The position numbers and the translations under genes are program-made. The notes beneath the pieces are model-generated. The model made no database searches. It saw nothing but the letters and a program-made list of their open reading frames with translations, and was not told the DNA's origin. A stretch of 40,099 bases of DNA from Candidatus Bipolaricaulota bacterium (GTDB lineage: Bacteria; Bipolaricaulota; Bipolaricaulia; UBA7950; UBA9294). The DNA lies in contig JAPLGD010000028.1 in the NCBI GenBank assembly GCA_026390345.1, positions 1 through 40,099 on the forward strand, written 5' to 3'. Shown here piece by piece: positions 31,251 through 40,099 of this stretch. How positions within the stretch are numbered: position 1 is the first letter of the stretch; every line of letters begins with the position of its first letter.

Positions 31251-32073
31251 GTTGACGTAGGCGGCGGGCCACGTCGGCCGCCCGCCGTCCCTCCTTCACA
31301 TCGTGAACACGAATGAGGTCCGCGCCGTGCGCCACGGCGACCGCGTGAACCGCCAGGGTGCCCTCCAGCCGTTCCTCGGCCGGAAGGCCGAGGATCTCGC
31401 CCAGAAACGACTTCCGCGACGCCCCGATCAGCACCGGAGGACCTAGGTCGGTGAACCGCTCGACGTTGCGCAGGAGCTCCAGGTTGTGGGGCAATCTCTT
31501 CCCAAACCCGATCCCGGGGTCGACGATGACGCGTTCTCGAGGGATCCCGGCGGACTCGGCCGCTCGAATCCGTTCGGCAAGAAACTCGTGCACCTCGTCC
31601 ACCACGTCCTTGTACTCGGGTCTTTTCTGCATCGTGGTCGGCGTCCCCTGCATGTGCATCAGGACGACGTAGGCGTCGCCGGCGGCGGCAATTCCGGCCA
31701 TGGCCGTGTCGAACCGAAGCGCGCTGATGTCGTTCACGATCGTAGCCCCCGCTCCTAGAGCCTCCCCGGCCACCGCGGACTTCACGGTGTCCACCGAGAT
31801 GAGGACGTCGCTCCGCTTCCGGATTCCTTCGATGATCGGAACGACCCGCGCCGCCTCGACGTCCGCCGGCACCGGCTCCGACCCCGGCTGGCTCGATTCG
31901 CCGCCTACGTCGATCACGTCGGCGCCCTCGGCTTCCATCTCTAGGGCACGCTCGACCGCCTCCAACGCCGACGGGAACCGACTCCGCTCAAAGAAGGAAT
32001 CCGGAGTCGCGTTCAGGATCCCCACCACGAGCACGCGGTCACGCCGCTCGAACCACCGCACCAAGTCCACCAT
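31240..32073 (-). CDS. folP: Dihydropteroate synthase with variant pABA loop
   Basis: Condenses p-aminobenzoate with dihydropterin pyrophosphate in folate synthesis. The 277-residue TIM barrel has GILNATPDSF, VNDISALRFD, LMHMQGTPTTMQ, DPGIGFGK, GASRKSFLG and IRVHDVKE, all canonical. The substrate loop usually read as ESTRPG is ESSQPG here (59-64): Thr is Ser and the conserved Arg is Gln62. A natural difference in substrate or inhibitor affinity is possible but untested. ATG 32073 follows a TATACT -10-like box by 8 nt with no ribosome binding site in the right place, suggesting a leaderless mRNA. First gene of the long leftward run through DUF177, ruvC and polA. Confidence 0.94.
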   Translation of the reverse strand: MVDLVRWFERRDRVLVVGILNATPDSFFERSRFPSALEAVERALEMEAEGADVIDVGGESSQPGSEPVPADVEAARVVPIIEGIRKRSDVLISVDTVKSAVAGEALGAGATIVNDISALRFDTAMAGIAAAGDAYVVLMHMQGTPTTMQKRPEYKDVVDEVHEFLAERIRAAESAGIPRERVIVDPGIGFGKRLPHNLELLRNVERFTDLGPPVLIGASRKSFLGEILGLPAEERLEGTLAVHAVAVAHGADLIRVHDVKEGRRAADVARRLRQHAD

Positions 32074-32081
32074 CGTGGAGG

Positions 32082-32087
32082 AGTATA
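32082..32087 (-). promoter_or_regulatory. Probable -10 box of folP
   Basis: TATACT on the minus strand, 8 nt before ATG 32073. No convincing -35 box at 15-19 bp spacing, so confidence is low; the position fits the leaderless arrangement seen elsewhere in the window. Confidence 0.35.
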
Positions 32088-32114
32088 TCCGTCCCGTGCG
32101 GTCCGAAGCGCAGT

Positions 32115-32143
32115 TTGACGGGGTGTCCCACCCCTTCTACAAT
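32115..32143 (+). promoter_or_regulatory. Promoter of rplI
   Basis: TTGACG (32115-32120), a 17-bp spacer and TACAAT (32138-32143), close to the sigma70 consensus. Expected start near 32150, about 20 nt before ATG 32171. Confidence 0.65.
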
Positions 32144-32170
32144 CACCCGACGATCGAACACTATGGGGTG

Positions 32171-32641
32171 ATGATCATCGCTAAGGTGCTTCTGACTACA
32201 ACGATTGACAAGGTCGGCCACGTCGGCGAGGTTGTGAACGTGGCGAGCGGGTTCGCGCGCAACTACCTGTTCCCTCGCGGCCTTGCCATCGAGCCGAGCG
32301 AGCACAACATCGCTCGCTTTACCAAGGAAAGGGCCGCCCATGAAGCGGAGCTCCTCCAGCGCGCGGAGAAGGCCCGACAGCTCAAAGCCAAGCTGGCGGA
32401 CCAGACGTTCGTCTTCACGCGCAAGGCTCACGGAGACGGTCATCTGTACGGATCGGTGCGTTCGGAGGACATCGCCGTCCAAATCGAGGAGACGACCGGC
32501 GAGCACATCGAGGCCTCGAAGATCCGCATGGACGCAGCCATCGAGACGCTCGGCCCGCATGCCGTGACCGTCAGCCTCTACAAGGACATCGCCGTCGACG
32601 TACGTATCCGCGTCGACGAGGAGGGCAAGAAGGAGGAGTAG
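32171..32641 (+). CDS. rplI: 50S ribosomal protein L9
   Basis: A 156-residue L9: N-terminal domain IIAKVLLTTTIDKVGHVGEVVNVASGFARNYL-type signature (about 2-32, including GFARNYLFPRG), a long connecting helix rich in Ala, Glu and Lys (about 40-80), and a C-terminal RNA-binding domain. ATG 32171 is preferred; an in-frame GTG lies just before it. It is not in the usual rpsF-ssb-rpsR-rplI operon: folP diverges upstream and a tiny ORF plus murJ follow. It has its own strong promoter. Confidence 0.95.
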   Translation: MIIAKVLLTTTIDKVGHVGEVVNVASGFARNYLFPRGLAIEPSEHNIARFTKERAAHEAELLQRAEKARQLKAKLADQTFVFTRKAHGDGHLYGSVRSEDIAVQIEETTGEHIEASKIRMDAAIETLGPHAVTVSLYKDIAVDVRIRVDEEGKKEE

Positions 32642-32646
32642 CACCC

Positions 32647-32820
32647 ATGAGCGACGGGGGGGAGAGAGAGAACCGTCGCCTGTTGTCTGCTTTCCTGCCT
32701 CGTCCTCGCGGACGGCGCGGGATGGGCCTTGTTCGACCTCGGTATAGGATTCCGGGCCAACCCGACTCCATCGAAGTCGGAGAGCGTCCTCTCTCGCGCC
32801 GTCTTCTCCGCTCCCCATGA
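32647..32820 (+). CDS. Possible 57-codon ORF or remnant between rplI and murJ
   Basis: A 57-codon Arg-rich ORF begins 5 nt after the rplI stop, behind AAGGAGGAG, and its TGA overlaps the murJ ATG by 4 nt, exactly as expected for a translationally coupled leader. The product resembles no family I know. In the +1 frame the same DNA reads as a signal-peptide-like hydrophobic run (VACCLLSCLVLADGAGWALF then DLGIGFRAN) after a run of seven Gs at 32655-32661, so it may instead be the decayed 5' end of an exported-protein gene. Either way, coding status is uncertain. Confidence 0.35.
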   Translation: MSDGGERENRRLLSAFLPRPRGRRGMGLVRPRYRIPGQPDSIEVGERPLSRRLLRSP

Positions 32821-34388
32821 GAGTGTGGCGGGGAGTCGACGGCCGCGGTTCGGCGGTTCGTCCCCGGCGCGTTCTGAAGGGTCTAACCGCGGACATCCTT
32901 CTCATCGCCCTTGCCACGGGGATCTCGCGGGTCCTGGGGCTCGTGCGGGACGCGTCGATCGCCCGCCAATTCGGAGCCACGGCGGCGTACGACGCCTTTC
33001 TGATCGCGTTCTACGTGCCTCAGCTTCTCCGACAACTGCTTGGCGAGGGTGCCTTGTCGACCGCGTTCGTCCCGCTCTACGCGGGCCTACAGGAGGCGGG
33101 AGACGATGCGGATCGATTCGCGAGCAACGTCCTCTCGCTTCTCGTCGTTCTCTTCCCGATCGTGTGCGTCGCCGGCATTCTGCTCGCCCCGGTGTATGTT
33201 CCATTCCTCGCAAGCGGGTTCGTAGCGGACAAGCTCACTCTGACCGTATCGCTCTCCCGATGGCTGTTCCCCTCCATCGCACTCGTCGGCTTCGGGGCCG
33301 TCTTCATGGGCATCCTCAACGCTCACCATCGCTTCTTCGCCGCCTCGTTCTCGCCGGTATGGTTCAACGCAGGTGTGATCCTCGGCGCGCTCGTGGCGGC
33401 CCCGTACTGGCCAGGTCCTCCGATTTTCGGCCTCGCTGCCGGGGCGCTGTTGGGAGCGGCAGCGCAGACTGCGTCTCAGCTGCCCCTACTGCGCCGTGTG
33501 CACTTCCGCTTCTCATTCACGTTGTGGCCGGTCCATCCGGATGTGCTCGTCCTCGCGAAGCGCATGCTGCCCGCGGTCGTCGTGTTGGCCATGGCGGACA
33601 TCAACTTGCTCGTCGATAACAAGTTCGCGTCCTACCTTCCGGACGGAAATATCGCCGCACTGCAGTACGCGATGCGCCTGTTTCAGCTTCCTCTCGGGAT
33701 GTTCGCCGTCAGCATCGGGACAGCTCTCTTGCCCCGTCTGGCCGTGGCTGACGCGAGAGGCGACCCAAGCCTGTTCCGACGGTACCTCGGCGACGGCTTG
33801 GCGACGACGGCGCTCATTCTCATTCCAGCCACGGTCGGCCTGATCCTAGTAGGAAAGGACACCGTCGGCCTTCTCTTCCAGCGCGGGAGTTTCTCCGCGG
33901 CCGACACGGCTCGGACCTATTCCGTCCTCGTGTCGTACACGTTCGGGCTCCTCGCCTACGGATGGGACTACGTTGGGGTTCGCGCCTGCTACGCGCTCGG
34001 ACGGACGGGCCTTCCGATCGTGGGGGCCGTGGCGTCCATGGCGGTCAACGCGGTACTCGATGCCGCGCTGGTCGGCCCGCTCGGCGCCCCCGGCCTCGCG
34101 CTCGCCTCGGCGGTGGCCGGCGCCGTCGACGCAGCCATCCTGCTCGTATTCCTGCGACGGCGCGTCTCCTGGGGTCCCCTGAGGCCTCGCCTTCTTCTCA
34201 TTGCCGGGGGAACCCTGCTCATGGGAGGCGCGGTGTTCGGGATCCAGTCCGTGGCACGAGCGGCACCTCTCGCGGTGCGCGTCTTCGCACCCATCCTCGC
34301 CGGCATCCTTGTCTACGCGCTGTGCGTCCGCCTCACCGAGCTCTGGGAACTCGTGCACCGTCGCTCCACCGACGCTCAGCTGTCGTAA
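32817..34388 (+). CDS. murJ: Lipid II flippase MurJ
   Basis: Moves the peptidoglycan precursor lipid II across the inner membrane. The 523-residue protein has about fourteen membrane helices of the MVF fold, with the family segments ISRVLGLVRDASIARQFG (about 36-53), LLGEGALSTAFVPLY (about 72-86) and the central-cavity helix residues in the first half. The N-terminus is slightly long and basic. ATG 32817 overlaps a tiny upstream ORF and has no strong Shine-Dalgarno of its own, so coupling to upstream translation is likely. Its 3' end overlaps the convergent DUF59 gene by 13 nt. Confidence 0.93.
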   Translation: MRVWRGVDGRGSAVRPRRVLKGLTADILLIALATGISRVLGLVRDASIARQFGATAAYDAFLIAFYVPQLLRQLLGEGALSTAFVPLYAGLQEAGDDADRFASNVLSLLVVLFPIVCVAGILLAPVYVPFLASGFVADKLTLTVSLSRWLFPSIALVGFGAVFMGILNAHHRFFAASFSPVWFNAGVILGALVAAPYWPGPPIFGLAAGALLGAAAQTASQLPLLRRVHFRFSFTLWPVHPDVLVLAKRMLPAVVVLAMADINLLVDNKFASYLPDGNIAALQYAMRLFQLPLGMFAVSIGTALLPRLAVADARGDPSLFRRYLGDGLATTALILIPATVGLILVGKDTVGLLFQRGSFSAADTARTYSVLVSYTFGLLAYGWDYVGVRACYALGRTGLPIVGAVASMAVNAVLDAALVGPLGAPGLALASAVAGAVDAAILLVFLRRRVSWGPLRPRLLLIAGGTLLMGGAVFGIQSVARAAPLAVRVFAPILAGILVYALCVRLTELWELVHRRSTDAQLS

Positions 34389-34681
34389 CCAAGAGCATGT
34401 CGACCCTCCGCCGAGAGACGGTCGGCGGTCCAAGGCGGATCCCACACAACGCGGACGGAGACGTCGGTCCCGGGCAGAGCCTGTCGGATCGCCTCTTCGA
34501 CGTCCGAGGCGATGAGTCGCCCCATCGGACACCCCGGGCTCGTCAGCGTCATGTCCACGTCGACACGCCGATCGCCCAGTCGAACGTCGTAGATCAGTCC
34601 CAAGTCCACAACGCTGATCCCAAGCTCCGGATCAGTCACGCCGCGAACCGCCGCCATCACCTGCTCGGTTGTCATCTCCAT
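34376..34681 (-). CDS. MIP18/DUF59 family iron-sulfur assembly protein
   Basis: A 101-residue protein of the MIP18/DUF59 family (SufT/PaaD relatives), which helps deliver iron-sulfur clusters to client enzymes. Visible are DPELGISVVDLGLIYDV (17-33) and the TSPGCPMG motif with the functional Cys51. GGAGG lies 4 nt before ATG 34681 (a second in-frame ATG at 34675). It is the last gene of the ftsH-dxr run, 36 nt after dxr; clients in this window could include the Nth-type glycosylase and the molybdenum hydroxylase partners (inference). Confidence 0.9.
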   Translation of the reverse strand: MEMTTEQVMAAVRGVTDPELGISVVDLGLIYDVRLGDRRVDVDMTLTSPGCPMGRLIASDVEEAIRQALPGTDVSVRVVWDPPWTADRLSAEGRHALGYDS

Positions 34682-34717
34682 GAGCCCTCCAGATCGAGTT
34701 CGCTCCGCCTGACTTCT

Positions 34718-35898
34718 TCAGACAAGAGCTAGGTCCTGTGCCATTCGGCGCGCCCAGCGGTCGGCCGCGAGAAGCTCGCCCAGATCGCTCGCGTCGTCCC
34801 CGTCGCTCCCCATCTCCGCGTGCCACCGCTCGAGGATGACGGCCAGCCCCCGGGCGATGCCGAGGAACGGGATCTCCCCGCGCAAGAAGCGGCGCACGAG
34901 CGCCTCGTCCGCCGCGTTGAGCGCCGCCGGAGCGCTCCCGCCAACCCTCGCCGCGGACATCATCGTGGCGAATGCCGGGTACCTCGCGGGGTCGAGGGGT
35001 CGGAACTCGAAAGCAAGGGGCGACGTGAAGTCGAGGCGCGGCAGGTCCGTCGCCAGTCGGTCCGGGTACGTGAGCGCATACTGGATAGGAATCCGCATGT
35101 CGTGCGTTGCGAGCTGCGCGAGGATCGACCCGTCGCGGTACTCGACGAGTGAGTGAACAATCGACGCCGGGTGCAGAACCACGTCCACTTCGTCGTAGGA
35201 CACTCCGAAGAGGTAGTGGGCCTCGATCACCTCGAACGCCTTGTTGACCATCGTCGCCGAGTCGATCGTGATCCTCGCCCCCATCGCCCACGTGGGGTGC
35301 CGTAGCGCATCCTGAGGCGTGACGTGGCCGAGTACGCTCGGGTCGGTGTCCCGGAACGGGCCGCCCGACGCCGTCAAGAGGAGCCGCCGCACGTCCTTGC
35401 GTCGCCCGGCCTCGAGGCACTGGAGCACGGCGCTGTGCTCGCTGTCGATGGGAATGAGGCGGCCGCCGCCCGTCTTGAGCGCGTCGCGTACGAGGCCGCC
35501 GCCTACGACGAGGCTCTCCTTGTTCGCCAGAGCGACGATGCGGCCGCGCGACACGCCAGCGAGCGTGGGCATCAGGCCCACGGCGCCGACGAGCGCGTTG
35601 ACGACAACATCCACGTCGTCCTCCGCGGCAAGGTTCGTCGGTCCTCCGTCCCCGCTAAGGACCCGAAGACTCGGAAAGCGGGCCGTCAGTCTCTCTGCGT
35701 GCGCTTCCGATGCGACAGACACCACGTCCGGTTCGACGCGCTCGATTTGCCGTTCCAGGAGCTCGACGTTCGAACCGGCCGCCAGCCCGACGATACGCAA
35801 TGGCACGCCAGCGGCTTGTAGTCGTTCGACGACGTCGAGCGTCTGCGTTCCGATCGATCCGGTGGAGCCGAGAACAACGACGTTGCGGGGGCGCTTCG

Positions 35899-35902
<4 letters not shown>
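34718..35902 (-). CDS. dxr: 1-deoxy-D-xylulose 5-phosphate reductoisomerase
   Basis: Second step of the MEP isoprenoid pathway, NADPH-dependent. The 394-residue protein has the nucleotide-binding VVLGSTGSIGTQTLDVV, NALVGAVGLMPTLAG, ALANKESLVVGGGLV, the metal-site IPIDSEHSAVLQCL, LTASGGPF and the MGARITIDSATMVNKAFEV segment, all diagnostic of Dxr. ATG 35902 overlaps the ftsH stop by 4 nt. rseP or cdsA, common dxr neighbours, are absent; instead ftsH precedes and a DUF59 gene follows. ispD of the same pathway is at 5739-6443. Confidence 0.96.
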
Positions 35903-37746
<1,844 letters not shown>

Positions 37747-37772
37747 GACCGACTCCTTGTCGCTTCGCCTTG

Positions 37773-37802
37773 ATTGTAGCACCCGTCCGGAGGAGCGTCC
37801 AA
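37773..37802 (-). promoter_or_regulatory. Promoter of ftsH-dxr-DUF59
   Basis: On the minus strand TTGGAC (37802-37797), an 18-bp spacer and TACAAT (37778-37773). Expected start near 37766 leaves a 20-nt leader containing AAGGAG. Confidence 0.6.
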
Positions 37803-37830
37803 CGCTATTCTGGACTGGGTTACATCCGGC

Positions 37831-38481
37831 CTACTTCCGAAGGAGACGCCTCCAGAACTGCAGATTCGGAAATGCCCGCTCCGTCCCGGCGACCAGGCGG
37901 CGGATGTTGGCTCGGTGGGTGTAGGTGATGAAGACGGCGAGGACGAACGTCAGCGCGACGAAGAGGGGCGGATACGGCGGCTCTCCCGGATGCACAAGGG
38001 TGACAAGCGGCACGGTCCACGCGCCAAGAAGCGACCCGAGCGACACCCACCCGGATGCGACGACCGCGACGGCAAAGACCCCGGCTCCGATGGCCACGGG
38101 AATCGGAACGAGCGCAACGAGCATGCCAGCCGCCGTGGCGACTCCCTTTCCCCCTCGGAATCCGATGTACACCGGGAAGACGTGACCGACCACGGCGACG
38201 ACCCCGCAGAACACCGCGACGGTGGACGCATCCACGGGCATCGGGCCAAGAGGGAACGGGATGCGCGGAACCACGGCGGTCGCAAGGATCCCCTTGGCCA
38301 AGTCGACGATGAGAACGGCGACGCCCAGTCGCCACCCGAGCACCCGCCATGCGTTCGTCGCGCCCGCGTTCCCGCTCCCGTGTTGCCGCACGTCGATGCC
38401 TCGAAAGACACGCCCGAACACGACCGACGAGGGAAACGCCCCCAGGAGATAGGCCGCGACAAGAACCGCTGCAAGCGCCAT
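37831..38481 (-). CDS. plsY: Glycerol-3-phosphate acyltransferase PlsY
   Basis: Transfers an acyl group from acyl-phosphate to glycerol 3-phosphate, the first step of phospholipid synthesis. The 216-residue membrane protein has about five to seven helices and the three PlsY motifs: GSGNAGATNAWRVLG (about 36-50), VGHVFPVYIGFRGGKGVAT (about 98-116) and a C-terminal THRANIRRL. It lies 11 nt downstream of a DAK2-DegV fusion gene, whose relatives make acyl-phosphate from free fatty acid, so the two products could act in sequence (inference). GGAAAGGAAC precedes ATG 38481. Confidence 0.95.
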   Translation of the reverse strand: MALAAVLVAAYLLGAFPSSVVFGRVFRGIDVRQHGSGNAGATNAWRVLGWRLGVAVLIVDLAKGILATAVVPRIPFPLGPMPVDASTVAVFCGVVAVVGHVFPVYIGFRGGKGVATAAGMLVALVPIPVAIGAGVFAVAVVASGWVSLGSLLGAWTVPLVTLVHPGEPPYPPLFVALTFVLAVFITYTHRANIRRLVAGTERAFPNLQFWRRLLRK

Positions 38482-38492
38482 GTTCCTTTCCC

Positions 38493-40099
38493 CTAGCTCC
38501 GGCCCACTTCGCGAGCAACGCTCGCCGCATCCAAGACCGCGATGGTCGCGCCCCCGGGACCCGCGTGGCTTCCCAGGGCGGGCGCCGCGTCCGCCGTTAG
38601 CACGTCTGCATCGGGAAACCGCTCGTGGAGCGCAAGCTCGTAGTACCGGGCAAGATCGGGAGCGTTCGAGTGACTGATGGCGAAGATCGGACGGTTCATG
38701 GCTGTGGCACGTCGCGACACCAGGCTCAAGACTCGCTGGCGAGCCGAGCGGAGGCCGACGCGCTTGCCGGCCGAGGCCACTCGACCCTCCCGCACGGTCA
38801 GGACGGGCAGGATCCGCAGGAAGGAAGCGATTCGCCCCTGAAGCGGAGAGACACGCCCACCTCGAACGAAGTACCGCACCGTGGGAACGTACACGTAGGT
38901 GTCACTCGCTGCCGCCGAGGCCGCGGCCACTCGAGCGCAATCCTGGAGGGGAAGCTCCGCTTCGATCGCCTGCAACGAGGCCCACACGACCAGTCCCTCC
39001 GCCGCCGAGGCGGAACGGCTATCCACGACCTGGATGGGCACTCCCGTCTCCGCGGCGACCTGCCGGGCCGCGACCTCCGCGCAGCTGCACGTCCCGGAGA
39101 CGCCAGCCGACACATGCACGGAAAGGATCGCATCGAAACGGCTCGCAAGGTGGCGATACGTCGCCAGGAAGTCCGCCGGAGAGGGTTGCGAAGTGGTCGG
39201 GAAGCTCGGATCTGTCTGAAGCCGCTCGTAGAACTGGCGCGGGGTGATGTCGACGCGATCGAGATACGTGTTGTCGCCGAACGCCACGCGAAGCGGAATC
39301 ACCTGAACCCGTCCGGCGGTAAGCATGGCCGTGGGCAAGTCACACACGGAGTCGGTCACGAGCGCCACACCGGATCGTGGCCCGCACGGCTCACCGGGCG
39401 GAAGCGCCTGCCACATGTCATCGACCTTCCGCCGCTCCAGGGTGCCAAACTCCTCAAGCGCCTCGAACACGAGGGCGGGCGCGTTCGAGTGCACATGCGC
39501 GTGGATCTCCTCCGCGGAGCCAGCCACGACGACGGAGTCTCCCAGATCTGCGAGCGTCTTCTGCACCAGGACCCGATCCGCGTCCGACGCCAGGACGACC
39601 GCCTCCGCGCAGTAGCGGAAGTCGACGGGCTCTGATTCCACCCTGCTCAAGAGGACGTCCGGCACGAACGCCTCATCCGGGAGCCCCGCATCGTGGCGAT
39701 CCTCGTGCCACAGATGGTCGCGGATCCCCTCCAGGAAGCGGACGAACCCCAGCGCGCCGGCATCGACGACGCCCGCCTTCCGCAGAACTGCGAGCTGATG
39801 CTGTGTTTCGGCGAGCGAGCGTCGGGCGACCTTCAACCCTTCATCGAGCAGAACGCGGAAGTCGGAAACCCGATCCCTGCAGCTCGCTAGGTGCTCGGCC
39901 ACCGCGCTCATCACCGTGAGAATCGTGCCCTCTCGAGGCTGAGCGAGCGCCTCGCGGGCTCGGTCCGAAGCGTGTCGAACGGCCCCCGTGAAGCGCTCGA
40001 CGGTCAGGTGTGCGCAGTCGGACATCCCCTCCCGCAGACCCTGAAAGAACTGCGCAAGGATCACACCGGAGTTGCCCTGCGCGCCCGATAGGGCGGACA
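38493..40099 (-). CDS. DAK2 (DhaL)-DegV fusion, FakA-FakB-like, 5' end outside window
   Basis: The gene runs off the right edge; 535 codons are visible. The visible N-terminal part is the end of a DhaL/DAK2 ATP-binding domain (GAQGNSGVILAQ, then about 120 residues of helices), followed by a FakA-like middle domain (about 150-240, with EIHAHVHSNAP) and a C-terminal DegV fatty-acid-binding domain (about 245-530, VTDSVCDLP, TSQPSPADF, HVSAGVSGTC, VDSRSASAAEGLV). In Firmicutes the kinase FakA and the fatty-acid carrier FakB are separate proteins that make acyl-phosphate; here both are in one chain, and the usual FakA C-terminal domain appears to be replaced by DegV. plsY, which consumes acyl-phosphate, follows at 11 nt. 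Confidence 0.85.
   Translation of the reverse strand, partial: SALSGAQGNSGVILAQFFQGLREGMSDCAHLTVERFTGAVRHASDRAREALAQPREGTILTVMSAVAEHLASCRDRVSDFRVLLDEGLKVARRSLAETQHQLAVLRKAGVVDAGALGFVRFLEGIRDHLWHEDRHDAGLPDEAFVPDVLLSRVESEPVDFRYCAEAVVLASDADRVLVQKTLADLGDSVVVAGSAEEIHAHVHSNAPALVFEALEEFGTLERRKVDDMWQALPPGEPCGPRSGVALVTDSVCDLPTAMLTAGRVQVIPLRVAFGDNTYLDRVDITPRQFYERLQTDPSFPTTSQPSPADFLATYRHLASRFDAILSVHVSAGVSGTCSCAEVAARQVAAETGVPIQVVDSRSASAAEGLVVWASLQAIEAELPLQDCARVAAASAAASDTYVYVPTVRYFVRGGRVSPLQGRIASFLRILPVLTVREGRVASAGKRVGLRSARQRVLSLVSRRATAMNRPIFAISHSNAPDLARYYELALHERFPDADVLTADAAPALGSHAGPGGATIAVLDAASVAREVGRS

Overview
This 40-kb window is GC-rich, gene-dense bacterial chromosome. It holds about 41 protein genes, two of them cut by the window ends, and I see no rRNA, tRNA, CRISPR array or recognisable transposase. 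Most genes are housekeeping: rpsB-tsf-pyrH, rplI, dnaB, polA, ruvC, recG, nth, def-fmt, ftsEX, ftsH, murJ, glmM, plsY, ispD, dxr and folP. The gene content suggests an uncultured, probably diderm lineage. Glycine dehydrogenase is split into two subunits, EF-Ts is short, a CARDB-CsgG surface protein is present, and many -10 boxes lie directly against start codons. A deep-branching phylum such as Bipolaricaulota is a plausible but low-confidence guess; nothing here fixes the taxon.

Layout. 1-4950 (+): two tandem YgeW-type carbamoyltransferase paralogues interrupted by a GxxExxY gene that lies between inverted repeats, then a molybdenum hydroxylase subunit (purine-catabolism-like context) and a DMT transporter with a His-rich tail. 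5018-8015 (-): a secreted protein of unknown function with its own promoter and terminator, then ispD, a small TolB-like lipoprotein and a membrane PIN-TRAM protein. 8148-10479 (+): prmC-ftsE-ftsX. 10448-12760 (-): an LPG-synthase-like membrane protein, cinA-C and nth. 12847-13263 (+): a PPC-domain protein. 13310-14741 (-): def-fmt, divergent from recG (+). 17042-19153 (-): rpsB-tsf-pyrH, divergent from dnaB (+). 20791-23958 (+): gcvH-gcvPA-gcvPB. 23967-32073 (-): a long run folP, DUF177, ruvC, polA, CARDB/CsgG protein, envelope protein, glmM, mostly overlapping. 32171-34388 (+): rplI, a tiny ORF, murJ. 34376-40099 (-): a DegV/DAK2 fusion, plsY, ftsH, dxr and a DUF59 protein.

The envelope theme is strong: precursor synthesis (glmM, murJ, ispD, dxr), division signalling (ftsEX), membrane lipid synthesis (plsY beside a fatty-acid-kinase-like fusion) and quality control (ftsH). 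The observations most worth following are the GxxExxY cassette bounded by inverted repeats, the YgeW paralogue that has lost its carbamoyl-phosphate loop, a degenerate FtsE ATPase, a CsgG domain split by an inserted domain, the FakA-FakB-like fusion, and a recurrent leaderless promoter arrangement.
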